Part shown: piece after piece, positions 14,690-22,588 of the stretch
Numbering within the stretch: the first letter of the stretch is position 1
Layout: each line of letters begins with the position of its first letter
NCBI GenBank assembly: GCA_900318885.1
Contig: ONMN01000006.1
Location: forward strand, 80,411 to 144,410
Length of the DNA: 64,000 bases
Direction of reading: 5' to 3'
Source: an uncultured Prevotellaceae bacterium
GTDB lineage: Bacteria > Bacteroidota > Bacteroidia > Bacteroidales > Bacteroidaceae
The notes under the pieces: model-generated
What the model was told of the DNA's origin: nothing
What the model saw: the letters and a program-made list of their open reading frames with translations, nothing else
The model's database searches: none
Program-made: the position numbers and the translations under genes

Positions 14690-15814
14690 ATGATAACATC
14701 CGATCAATTAAAAGACGTATTAGATAGAACCGACGCTCTCTATCGCTATTTGAAGATAGATGAAAAGAAGATAGAGTACGAGGAAGAAGACCTTCGTACG
14801 CAGGCTCCTGACTTCTGGGAGGACCAGAAGCGTGCCGAGGAGCAGATGAAGAAGGTGAAGGGCATCAAGAAATGGCTTGACGGCTATCAGGTTGTGCGTA
14901 CTGCTGCCGACGAACTGCAGCTCGCCTTCGACTTTTATAAGGAGGAGATGGTGACTGAGCAGGAGGTGGATCATGATTATCAAGTTTGTCTAGAACTTCT
15001 AGAAAGTCTAGAGCTGAAAAACATGCTCCGCCAGAAGGAAGACCCCATGGATGCTGTCCTGAAGATCAACTCTGGTGCCGGTGGTACCGAGGCTCAGGAC
15101 TGGGCACAGATGCTGATGCGTATGTATCAGCGCTGGGCTGAGGCGCACGACTATAAGGTAAGCATTGCTAACTTACAGGATGGCGATGAGGCGGGCATCA
15201 AGAGTGTCACCATGCAGATTGAGGGTGGTGAATATGCCTATGGCTATCTGAAGAGTGAGAACGGCGTCCACCGTCTGGTGCGTGTGTCGCCCTATAATGC
15301 ACAGGGTAAGCGTATGACGTCGTTCGCCTCGGTGTTCGTAAGTCCCTTGGTTGACGATACCATCGAGGTGTACGTCGACCCCGCCAAGCTCTCGTGGGAC
15401 ACGTTCCGTTCGAGCGGTGCTGGCGGACAGAACGTCAACAAGGTGGAGTCGGGTGTCCGTCTGCGTTACTGGTACACCGATCCTGATACGGGTGAGGAGG
15501 AGGAAATCCTCATTGAGAATACCGAGACGCGTGACCAGCCCAAGAACAAGGAGCGTGCCATGGCCCTGCTGCGTTCGCAACTCTACGACCGCGCCATGCA
15601 GAAACGTCTGGAGGCGCAGGCAAAGATTGAGGCAGGCAAGAAGAAGATAGAGTGGGGCTCTCAGATTCGCTCCTACGTCTTCGACGACCGCCGTGTGAAG
15701 GACCACCGTACGAACTACCAGACCAGTGACGTGGATGGTGTCATGGATGGAAAAATCGACGATTTCATCAAGGCTTACCTGATGGAATTCCCCACGAATG
15801 ATGACGAAAGTTAA
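14690..15814 (+). CDS. prfB: Peptide chain release factor 2
   Basis: The 374-residue factor recognises UGA/UAA stop codons and triggers peptide release. The GGQ loop is intact (SSGAGGQNVNKVESGVRLRY). The codon-recognition tripeptide, SPF in E. coli RF2, reads SPY here (VSPYNAQGKRMTSF), which I believe is usual in Bacteroidota. The N-terminal region reads LYRYLKIDEKK through the position of the programmed +1 frameshift of many prfB genes. The codons there are CGC TAT TTG AAG with no in-frame TGA, so the autoregulatory frameshift is absent. Near residues 99-108, three TCTAGA hexamers with 9-bp spacing encode LELLESLEL. Confidence 0.97.
   Translation: MITSDQLKDVLDRTDALYRYLKIDEKKIEYEEEDLRTQAPDFWEDQKRAEEQMKKVKGIKKWLDGYQVVRTAADELQLAFDFYKEEMVTEQEVDHDYQVCLELLESLELKNMLRQKEDPMDAVLKINSGAGGTEAQDWAQMLMRMYQRWAEAHDYKVSIANLQDGDEAGIKSVTMQIEGGEYAYGYLKSENGVHRLVRVSPYNAQGKRMTSFASVFVSPLVDDTIEVYVDPAKLSWDTFRSSGAGGQNVNKVESGVRLRYWYTDPDTGEEEEILIENTETRDQPKNKERAMALLRSQLYDRAMQKRLEAQAKIEAGKKKIEWGSQIRSYVFDDRRVKDHRTNYQTSDVDGVMDGKIDDFIKAYLMEFPTNDDES
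14989..15012 (+). repeat. Three TCTAGA hexamers at 9-bp period in prfB
   Basis: TCTAGA occurs at 14989, 14998 and 15007, exactly 9 bp apart and in the same codon phase, so leucine is written each time as CTA. CTAG is usually scarce in bacterial DNA. Confidence 0.8.
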
Positions 15815-15844
15815 ACATTAAACAATAACAAAAATATTACAACT

Positions 15845-15991
15845 ATGAGCAAGAACAAAGTAAATGCAAAGCGTGAAGCTTATGCCAAGAAGCAAGAAGA
15901 ACAAGGTAAGAAAGTCGTGACATGGATTTTCGGTGGTCTGATTATTCTGGCCGTCATCTATCTCATCTGGACATTTACCATGATGGCTTAA
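15845..15991 (+). CDS. Small single-pass membrane protein, 48 residues
   Basis: ATG at 15845 to TAA at 15989-15991 encodes 48 residues. The first 24 are strongly basic (MSKNKVNAKREAYAKKQ, with six lysines and one arginine in 17 residues). A hydrophobic helix follows at about residues 25-44 (VTWIFGGLIILAVIYLIW), then FTMMA. This predicts one membrane span with a cytoplasmic basic N-terminus. It sits 30 bp after prfB and 5 bp before the CYTH gene, in the same direction, with no room for other genes. I do not recognise the family. Its clean composition and spacing argue that it is a real gene. Confidence 0.75.
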   Translation: MSKNKVNAKREAYAKKQEEQGKKVVTWIFGGLIILAVIYLIWTFTMMA

Positions 15992-15996
15992 GGCTT

Positions 15997-16476
15997 ATGG
16001 CTCAAGAAATTGAACGCAAATTCCTCGTGCTTGACGATTCGTACAAGCACGAGGCTTTTGCTAGTTACCATATCCAGCAGGGCTATATCTGCAGTGAACG
16101 GGGCAGGACGGTGCGTGTCCGGATTCGTGATAATCAGGCCTTCCTGACTATCAAGGGCCCTAGTCTCGATGGCGGACTTTCGCGCTCTGAATTTGAGTAT
16201 GAGATTCCTTTGGCAGACGCACAGCAGTTGATGACGCTCTGTGAACCAGGAATCATCGACAAAACCCGCTGGCTCGTGAAGAGTGGTGAACACACCTTTG
16301 AAGTGGACGAATTTCATGGTGAAAACGCTCCTTTGGTGATGGCGGAAGTAGAACTGAAAACACCCACAGAAACGCCAAAAATCCCCCATTTCATCGGAAA
16401 AGAGGTAACGGGAGACCGCCGTTATTACAACTCCCAGTTGCGCCGGAATCCTTATAGTCAATGGCATAATATTTGA
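15997..16476 (+). CDS. CYTH domain protein (triphosphate tunnel metalloenzyme family)
   Basis: The 159-residue protein carries the family signature EIERKF (ExExK) at residues 4-9. Alternating basic and acidic beta-strands follow, as in the tunnel enzymes: RTVRVRIRDNQAFLTIKGP, SRSEFEYEIP, KTRWLV, FEVDEFHGE, VMAEVEL. Relatives hydrolyse tripolyphosphate or other triphosphates, or act as class IV adenylate cyclases. The size matches the short single-domain bacterial type, for which inorganic triphosphatase is the likeliest activity. The start is ATG 15997, 5 bp after the small membrane protein gene. The longer frame from 15922 would overlap that gene and adds no family sequence. Confidence 0.88.
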   Translation: MAQEIERKFLVLDDSYKHEAFASYHIQQGYICSERGRTVRVRIRDNQAFLTIKGPSLDGGLSRSEFEYEIPLADAQQLMTLCEPGIIDKTRWLVKSGEHTFEVDEFHGENAPLVMAEVELKTPTETPKIPHFIGKEVTGDRRYYNSQLRRNPYSQWHNI

Positions 16477-16620
16477 CAACTTTTGCTTTATTAACTTTTT
16501 ACATCTCGTTTTTGGCGACCAAAGCGGCTTTTTTAAGTCGTTTCGGCTATAATTTCGTACCAAAACTCTTGATATAAATCAAGAAATCAAATGTTTTCCA
16601 ACATTTTAAAGGGGGATAGA

Positions 16621-16651
16621 TTTGTTGTTTGTGGAATTTTTGTTAACTTTG
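16621..16651 (+). promoter_or_regulatory. Promoter of the fimbrial operon
   Basis: TTTG at 16621-16624 (-33) and TAACTTTG at 16644-16651 (-7) are 19 bp apart and about 40 bp upstream of the first ATG. This is the only convincing promoter for the seven co-directional genes up to 36484. Confidence 0.7.
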
Positions 16652-16653
16652 CC

Positions 16654-16667
16654 AAAGTAATTACTTT
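16654..16667. promoter_or_regulatory. Perfect 14-bp palindrome at the predicted transcription start
   Basis: AAAGTAATTACTTT is its own reverse complement and begins 3 bp after the -7 box. A repressor bound here would block initiation; no regulator gene is adjacent. Confidence 0.5.
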
Positions 16668-16690
16668 ATTAATCGCGCGTAGATAAAAAT

Positions 16691-17320
16691 ATGTTTAAAA
16701 AGGTAAGACATCTGGTGTTGATTGTTTTGAGCATTCTGTCGTCGTTGACGGCAGAAGCACAAAACCTCACGCTCAGCAACAACCTGCTTTATGATGCCAT
16801 GTTGACACCTAACCTGAATATTGGTTATGCCCCCGATAGCACGACTCATTGGTCGTATGGTCTTACGGTAGGTTTTAATCCCTGGCCTAGAGGTAATTTG
16901 ACCAAACACAAGTGGCGTCATTTGTTGTTGTCACCGGAAGTGCGTTATTGGAAGAATACACTGAAGGTCGGACATTTCTTCGGAGCGAATTTTATCTACA
17001 GCCATTTCAATGCCGGTTATACCGACTTTGTTATCTATAAAGGTGTCAAGAGCGAGCGTCGTCAGGGTGACCTCGTGGCACTTGGTGCTTTCTATGGTTA
17101 CTCTTGGCGCTTAGGTCGCCGTTGGAACCTTGAGGCTGTTGGTGGTCTGGCTGTAGGTTATGCTTGGTACGACCGCTTCGTTATTAACGAAAATAGAACG
17201 AACTGGATTCCTACTGGCGATGGTAACAGCGTCTTTCTCTTGCCCCAGCTTGGGTTGAATATTGTCTATCGTATTCCGGTAGCGAAACATAACAATGACA
17301 ATGAAAATAAAAACAAATAA
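16691..17320 (+). CDS. DUF3575-family outer membrane protein of the fimbrial locus
   Basis: The 209-residue protein has a signal peptide (about 1-24, cleavage near AEAQ). The rest is an amphipathic beta-strand pattern with many aromatic girdle residues: LSNNLLYDAMLTPNLNIGYAP, WSYGLTVGFNPWP and LLPQLGLNIVYRIP. This is characteristic of the DUF3575 family and suggests a small outer membrane beta-barrel. Members often sit at the head of Bacteroidota fimbriae clusters, as here. It is the first gene after the promoter and ends 1 bp before the next ATG. The tail is rich in Asn and Lys (NNDNENKNK). Confidence 0.8.
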   Translation: MFKKVRHLVLIVLSILSSLTAEAQNLTLSNNLLYDAMLTPNLNIGYAPDSTTHWSYGLTVGFNPWPRGNLTKHKWRHLLLSPEVRYWKNTLKVGHFFGANFIYSHFNAGYTDFVIYKGVKSERRQGDLVALGAFYGYSWRLGRRWNLEAVGGLAVGYAWYDRFVINENRTNWIPTGDGNSVFLLPQLGLNIVYRIPVAKHNNDNENKNK

Positions 17321-17321
17321 A

Positions 17322-19640
17322 ATGAACATGAAACAGTTAATCAATGCCTTATTGGTTGTTTTTGCACTCGTTGGTGCATGGGGTCTCTCCGCTTGCTCTT
17401 CTAAGGAAGACGTCGTTATTGAAGATAACCCATCCTACAACCCAAAGACTGGTGAAGTCAATGTAGACTTCGTCTTTAATGTTTCAACGGGCAACGAGCC
17501 GTTGACACGTATGACTGCTGCCAATACGCAGGCAACTTCGAAGGAGCTTTTCCGAGGTATTAACAATGCCTACATCTCCGTATTCCAGTTGCCTAGGGAT
17601 GGTCAGCATGTGTCCTCTCCCACAACAGCAATGAAACTCCATTCTTTTGGTACGGTGATAGCAGAAGGTTTTCTGTCTCAGGACGAAACTGACGACAAAC
17701 CATCGTCCAAGCGCGTCGTTCAGGTCAATCTTCCTACTGATGCCAATACCTTGATGTTCTGGGGTAAGGCCATCAAGACTGGCTCTGATCAGGACCAGGG
17801 TAAGGTTGATATGAAAATCAGTGAAGACTTGGAACAGGTATCCTTCTCCATGTGTAAGATTGTGCCGGAAGTAGCCAACCCAGCTACGCCTCATATCAAT
17901 CAGAGTGCGCTCCGTCAGCATGAGCGTCTGATGGCTGCTTGTTTGACGCGAATTGTACGTAGTAGTATTGAGGATGTGACCATAACGTTTGGTACTCAAT
18001 CCAAATATATTCCGTCGCTGGCTTGGAGTGACTATGTCAATGTGACTGGTGAAGCAGGCAATTATGTCATGAGTCCCAAGGCTGCAGATGTCTTGAGGGA
18101 TGCTTCTGATAATGAGCTTCCGATGTGTGCTTTGGGTGACATCCTGTCAAGGACTTTCGTCACCTTCAACACCATTCGTCCCAACGAACTGCGTGCTGGT
18201 GCCGGCGAGGCCATTGCCTATGTCATTTACGACCTGATGGGTATTGTCAATTCAGTTATTGGGGCTACTCCCGTCAATCTGCCTGAAGTATTGGCTCAGA
18301 CGATAGCCATTGAGATTAAGAAAAATGTAGAGTTGTTCTTCGATTCAAACAATTATTACGCCTGGAAAGATGTTACAACCATCAAGCAGAATCTTGCTAT
18401 TGAAGGTGTCGACGAGGTGCTTAGCTCTTGCAACCTGAACCATTTCCCGGCTAGCTTTAACCTGCCTGACGGTTCTGTACTCCTTCAGTTCGACATCACT
18501 CCGAAAGATGAGTCTGACCCCACAAAGGGTTTGCAGTTTGCTTATAACTATAGGGGTACTGTAGAAACGTATGCCATGGGTGGTTCTTCGGCATCTACCG
18601 ACAGTTTCAACCCCGAAAACTATACATTGCCTGCCGAGCTGTGTTATTTCGGCAATAGTGCTATCCGTGTATCTGACATCCCAAAGATGGCCAACGACTA
18701 TCCTGACGGTGTCAGCAACTGGGATACGGAAGGCAGCTGGACGTCAGACTGGGTATCCAATAGCCGTATCCGTTCGACCACGCGCAGTGTGGCCATGCAC
18801 GACAATATTAACTATGGTACTGCCCTGCTCGAAACAAGAGTCCGCTATGGTTCTGCTGTCCTCGAGGACAATAATGCAGCCCTTCAGAAGGCATGGAATG
18901 GTGCCAATGAACCCAACAACACCATTACAGTGACACAGAATGATGACCACTTCCGTCTGACTGGTGTACTTATTGGTGGTCAGGAACCGGAGGTAGGTTG
19001 GAACTACATCGCCAAGTCTGCGACTCCCGGTTTCGGATACATGGTATATGACAAGGTGAAGAGCAAGCTCGCAGGCAACGGTGAGGTCGATTATATCCAG
19101 ATTCCTGCCTATTCCACAGCTTCTAATATGGGTCCAAAGTCACAGCCTAACTATACGTTGCTGTGGGACAACTGGGAAGCCAAGAACTATGGCAACAAGC
19201 AGCGTGACGTCTATGTCGCCCTGGAGTTTTTAAACAACTCTGTCGACTTCTACGGCGAGAACAACCTCATCCGCAACGGTGCTAAGTTCTATATCGTTGG
19301 TAAGCTTGATCCGGATGCTATGCCTGAGGGTCTGAAGAAGGCCGATAATACCGCCTATACCCAGGCAGAATATGAGGCTGACCGTTCGTTAGGTATTACA
19401 TGGCCCACCAAATATGCCCTGCCTCCTTACGACAATAATGGTAACACCATCCGTCAGCGTCGCGTATTCATCCAGGACTTCAAGACGACGGCAACATTTG
19501 TCATTGGCAAGGAATCGCTGCAGCACGCCCTCGTATCTGTGCCTAACCTGCGTTCCGGTCAGATTTCGCTGGGTCTCTCCGTAGACGTCAATTGGCAGAC
19601 GGGACTGACCTTCAATGATGTTATTCTTGGTGAAAAATAA
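17322..19640 (+). CDS. Mfa1/FimA-type fimbrial subunit, long form
   Basis: The protein is 772 residues from ATG 17322, the first ATG after the preceding stop; GTG/ATG options back to 17295 would overlap that gene. A lipoprotein signal ends in GLSACSS. The sequence shows hallmarks of P. gingivalis-type fimbrillins: a lipid-anchored precursor, an N-terminal VNVDFVFNVS strand region with threonine/arginine candidates for protease maturation (EPLTRMTA), and FNLPDGSVLLQFD and YTLPAELCYFGNS segments. Those segments match the second large subunit downstream. The shared LPDG.xLQF block is typical of Mfa1. It is longer than the roughly 560-residue Mfa1, so extra loops or a domain are present. It is probably the main shaft or a shaft-like subunit. 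Confidence 0.78.
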   Translation: MNMKQLINALLVVFALVGAWGLSACSSKEDVVIEDNPSYNPKTGEVNVDFVFNVSTGNEPLTRMTAANTQATSKELFRGINNAYISVFQLPRDGQHVSSPTTAMKLHSFGTVIAEGFLSQDETDDKPSSKRVVQVNLPTDANTLMFWGKAIKTGSDQDQGKVDMKISEDLEQVSFSMCKIVPEVANPATPHINQSALRQHERLMAACLTRIVRSSIEDVTITFGTQSKYIPSLAWSDYVNVTGEAGNYVMSPKAADVLRDASDNELPMCALGDILSRTFVTFNTIRPNELRAGAGEAIAYVIYDLMGIVNSVIGATPVNLPEVLAQTIAIEIKKNVELFFDSNNYYAWKDVTTIKQNLAIEGVDEVLSSCNLNHFPASFNLPDGSVLLQFDITPKDESDPTKGLQFAYNYRGTVETYAMGGSSASTDSFNPENYTLPAELCYFGNSAIRVSDIPKMANDYPDGVSNWDTEGSWTSDWVSNSRIRSTTRSVAMHDNINYGTALLETRVRYGSAVLEDNNAALQKAWNGANEPNNTITVTQNDDHFRLTGVLIGGQEPEVGWNYIAKSATPGFGYMVYDKVKSKLAGNGEVDYIQIPAYSTASNMGPKSQPNYTLLWDNWEAKNYGNKQRDVYVALEFLNNSVDFYGENNLIRNGAKFYIVGKLDPDAMPEGLKKADNTAYTQAEYEADRSLGITWPTKYALPPYDNNGNTIRQRRVFIQDFKTTATFVIGKESLQHALVSVPNLRSGQISLGLSVDVNWQTGLTFNDVILGEK

Positions 19641-19649
19641 CCTATCGTG

Positions 19650-20714
19650 ATGTCTGTGAAGAAGCTGTTTTGGACAGTCTGCTGCTTTACGCTTGCGTCG
19701 TGTTCCTTGATTGACGACGAAGTGTACAAGGAAGGCAGTGACTATGAACTGGACTATGAGTTGCGCTTGGTGACCAATATGACCACCGAGTTGAAGACGC
19801 AGCTGTCTACCCAGACAGAGCTGAGTCTGGCACAATCCTTGCGCACTCAACTGTCGCAGGTCTTCACGGATTTTGCCCACGATGTCGACCTGTCGTTCTA
19901 CGATACCGTTGGCGACTCGCTGCGTCTGCAGCACGACGAGCATATCATGAACGCCAATCAGGCCAGCTATACCTTGAACTTGCCCAAGCGACAGTATATG
20001 CACCTGGCAGTAGCAAACATCGTTAATGACAAAATAGTCGATTTGGTTGACGATGAGCGCTGCCATCGTTCTAAACTAGTCCAGCTGCAGGGTAATACCC
20101 GTTCCGCGGACGACGACTCCCCCGTCGATAATGTCATCGATAGCCACACTACCGGCATTTTCACTGCCCGCCAACCCATGGATGTTCTTGAAGGTGTCGA
20201 CCAGCAGTTCGATGTCCACCTCTATATGGCCAACTGTTCTGCCGTTCTGATTCTCGATACCATCAATAGCGGTGTGAAGGATGTCAAGGTATTCTCCACA
20301 GGTTTTGCTACAGGTTTTGATATTGCAGACAGCAGCTACATCTTCATCGACACTCCCCCGCTGGTACGTACCAATGCCATCCCTGACCAGGAGACGGGTC
20401 TGATGGCTTTTTGCTCGGTGACGTTCCCATCGCGTGACATTATAGGTACGCGTACCGTTATTGAAACCACCGACCCCTTTGTGAGTCCTGTTTCTGACAA
20501 GAGTTTGTGGGAGTTCCACGTCTATACTACCGCCCGCGACAATACGACGACGTTGACCAAGTTGTTCATCAGGCGTCCGCTCCGTGCCGGTCAGTTGATG
20601 ATTATTAGGGTTCGTGCGCTGGACGACGGTTCGGTCATTCCTATCGACCCCACGGTGGGTTTCCTTGTTGTGCTCGACTGGAGTGATGGCGGTAGTCACG
20701 AGGTTCCATTGTAA
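19650..20714 (+). CDS. FimB/Mfa2-family fimbrial anchor lipoprotein
   Basis: The protein is 354 residues from ATG 19650 (a GTG lies one codon earlier), with a lipobox LASC at about residues 14-17. After the cysteine the chain has the layout of Mfa2/FimB anchors: a first transthyretin-like domain (YELRLVTNMTTELKTQ ... HDVDLSFYD, NLPKRQYMHLAVAN), a second (FDVHLYMANCSAVLILDT ... FVSPVS), and the terminal LMIIRVRALDDGSVIPIDPTVGFLVVLDW. These proteins tether the base of the fimbria to the outer membrane and limit its length. The position right after a major subunit fits. Confidence 0.82.
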   Translation: MSVKKLFWTVCCFTLASCSLIDDEVYKEGSDYELDYELRLVTNMTTELKTQLSTQTELSLAQSLRTQLSQVFTDFAHDVDLSFYDTVGDSLRLQHDEHIMNANQASYTLNLPKRQYMHLAVANIVNDKIVDLVDDERCHRSKLVQLQGNTRSADDDSPVDNVIDSHTTGIFTARQPMDVLEGVDQQFDVHLYMANCSAVLILDTINSGVKDVKVFSTGFATGFDIADSSYIFIDTPPLVRTNAIPDQETGLMAFCSVTFPSRDIIGTRTVIETTDPFVSPVSDKSLWEFHVYTTARDNTTTLTKLFIRRPLRAGQLMIIRVRALDDGSVIPIDPTVGFLVVLDWSDGGSHEVPL

Positions 20715-20757
20715 AGTTGAAAGTTTAGAGTTGAGAGTTTAAAGTTTAGAGTTGAGA
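20714..20757 (+). repeat. AGTTTAGAGTTGAG tract supplying a start codon
   Basis: The intergenic gap is made of near-repeats of GTTGAAAGTTTAGA and GTTGAGAGTTTAAA. The TTG at 20752 in the last copy is the first usable start of the next gene. The reverse complement of this tract resembles the tract at 42132-42175. Confidence 0.75.
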
Positions 20758-22527
20758 AAAATAAGATACATATTGCCAGTTCTACTCCTTGCAGTGCTTA
20801 CAGCCTGCAACACGAGTGAAGAGATAGCAGACACGCAGACCAACGTGTCCACTCAACTGGCACTCTCTGTTTCGCAGCAGTCGATGACGATGACCCGTCA
20901 GAGCGGTAACGTAGTCCAGACTACTTCTATTCGTCCCATCGACCTGTTACGTATCATTCCCTTTGCCACGTCTGGCGGCAGCAGGGTGACTGTGGGTGAC
21001 AAGCCAAAATTATTCGCGACCACTGATGGTTCGCTGAAGGAGTGGTTTGAGAAAACCGACGGCACCAATCAAAGTCGTTTTTACCTGTCGAAGGATTGTC
21101 GTATAACATCAGGCACGAATGCTTTCCTGATTTATGGTCGCGCTCATCCCGTAGAGGGCGATGCGGCAAATGGCGTGCTGGAAACGACGTTGTCTGGTGA
21201 AGGAACCCCAGAGAGCATCACTTTCAGTCTGAAGCAGATGTGTCCCGATATCGCGGTGCCTGCCGATGCTGCCGATATGGCCAACTATCTGACGCGTATT
21301 GCCCAGGCTGAGGCTACCGTTGGTGGTTCGGTATATTCTTGGAAAAATAGCACCCACTCGTTGTTGAAGACGCTCTATCGTAACTTCATCGGACGTCACG
21401 AGACACTCGGCACCTATCTGACGATGGCCGGTTCGTCGACCAATATCCATAAACATGTTGGACTCTTAAAGGAAGCCTTGGAGAACCAAGGAGAGCACTT
21501 CGTCGGTGATGCTACGGCTGATGCCATCCGACAAGCCATTCTTGCACAAATCAATAATACTGAGGGCATGCATGATGACTATCCTACGTCGCTTGGTCTG
21601 CCTGACGGTGCTGCCGTTTTGCAGTTTGATGGAGACAACAACCGCTTCTTTCCGCAGGTGGAAACGAGTACTACAGCCTCCATCAACAATATCAACCGCT
21701 ATTGCTATCCGGCAGAGCTCTACTATTATACCAACAGCCCTATCAAGACTGCCGTAAAAGATATTTCTTCCAATGAATATAAAGACGACTATGTGATTAC
21801 CTGGCAGTCCGTATTGGATAAATACAATGCCGGTGGTGTCGTCACCGAGAATACCAAAGCAGTGGCTATCGTCGATCCCCTGCAGTATGGTGTATCTTGC
21901 CTGCAGATTCAGCTCAAGAAGGTTCCTGCCACGTTAAAAGATAGTCAGGGCAATGATATCACCGTCACCGAGAAGGCATTCCCGTTGACGGGCATCATCG
22001 TGAGCGGACAGCATACGGTCGACTTCGAATTCAAGCCCCTGACGGACCCGGCAACCCTGACGCTGTCACCCGAACGCTTTATCTATGACAATCAGGTGAA
22101 GACCAACACCAATGCCGATGGCACCGCCGACTATTTCTACCTTAGTCCGACCGTTGATCTGTCTGCCCCTACACAGACGCTGGTCTTGCAGAGTGCCGAA
22201 AGCGATAAAGTGGTGAACATCATCCTGGAGTTTGAAAACAATAGCGACACAGATTTCTATGGTGCCAACAATGGCATCATCTACCGCGGTACTAAGTTCT
22301 ACCTTGCCGGCCAACTCAAGCTGGAAGAAGCTGAGGGAACAGACAAGACTAGGGTGTTCACCCAGGATCAAATAACGACGGCAAAGCTGTCTATCAGCGA
22401 AAAAGAAGGACTCGGACTGGCTAAGGCATATAACGTGTTGCCCGACGTGCTGGCACCCAGTCTTGAAGTGGGCATCCAAGTGACAAGAAAATGGATACAG
22501 TCTACAACAACAACGGTAGCATTGTAA
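20752..22527 (+). CDS. Second Mfa1-like fimbrial subunit
   Basis: The 591-residue lipoprotein starts at TTG 20752; an in-frame TAA lies at 20740 and there is no ATG before the signal peptide MRKIRYILPVLLLAVLTAC. The body is paralogous to the 17322 gene: LGLPDGAAVLQFD, YCYPAELYYYTNSPI, LQIQLKKVP, FPLTGIIVSGQHTVDFEF, and a C-terminal KVVNIILEFENNSDTDFYG.NNGIIYRGTKFYLAGQL strand region. Its length is close to classical Mfa1. Two large subunits in one operon could be alternative shafts or a shaft and an adaptor. Translation from TTG suggests lower expression than its paralogue. Confidence 0.78.
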   Translation: MRKIRYILPVLLLAVLTACNTSEEIADTQTNVSTQLALSVSQQSMTMTRQSGNVVQTTSIRPIDLLRIIPFATSGGSRVTVGDKPKLFATTDGSLKEWFEKTDGTNQSRFYLSKDCRITSGTNAFLIYGRAHPVEGDAANGVLETTLSGEGTPESITFSLKQMCPDIAVPADAADMANYLTRIAQAEATVGGSVYSWKNSTHSLLKTLYRNFIGRHETLGTYLTMAGSSTNIHKHVGLLKEALENQGEHFVGDATADAIRQAILAQINNTEGMHDDYPTSLGLPDGAAVLQFDGDNNRFFPQVETSTTASINNINRYCYPAELYYYTNSPIKTAVKDISSNEYKDDYVITWQSVLDKYNAGGVVTENTKAVAIVDPLQYGVSCLQIQLKKVPATLKDSQGNDITVTEKAFPLTGIIVSGQHTVDFEFKPLTDPATLTLSPERFIYDNQVKTNTNADGTADYFYLSPTVDLSAPTQTLVLQSAESDKVVNIILEFENNSDTDFYGANNGIIYRGTKFYLAGQLKLEEAEGTDKTRVFTQDQITTAKLSISEKEGLGLAKAYNVLPDVLAPSLEVGIQVTRKWIQSTTTTVAL

Positions 22528-22588
22528 TAATATAGCGGGCTTCGCCCTAAATAATAAATATAAAATAATAAAGACTAAATAATAAGGT
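22528..22588 (+). other. 61-bp gap with a short GC hairpin
   Basis: GGGC-TTC-GCCC (22537-22547) sits in otherwise AT-rich DNA between two fimbrial genes and has no U-tract after it. It could be an mRNA-processing or stability element. AATAAGGT overlaps the next start region. Confidence 0.4.

Larger units (their letters stand above)
16477..16690 (+). other. AT-rich intergenic region ahead of the fimbrial operon
   Basis: No gene is seen. It contains the inverted repeat CTTGAT-ATAA-ATCAAG (16568-16583), the fimbrial promoter and a palindrome at the predicted transcription start. There are no long inverted repeats flanking the promoter. Confidence 0.6.

Noticed and set aside
16477-16690. Invertible promoter for fimbrial phase variation
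   Set aside because: I found no pair of inverted repeats flanking the promoter; only short internal palindromes and a direct repeat of CTTTATTAA.
22537-22547. Terminator between two fimbrial genes
   Set aside because: The stem is only 4 bp and no T-tract follows, so it is unlikely to end transcription.
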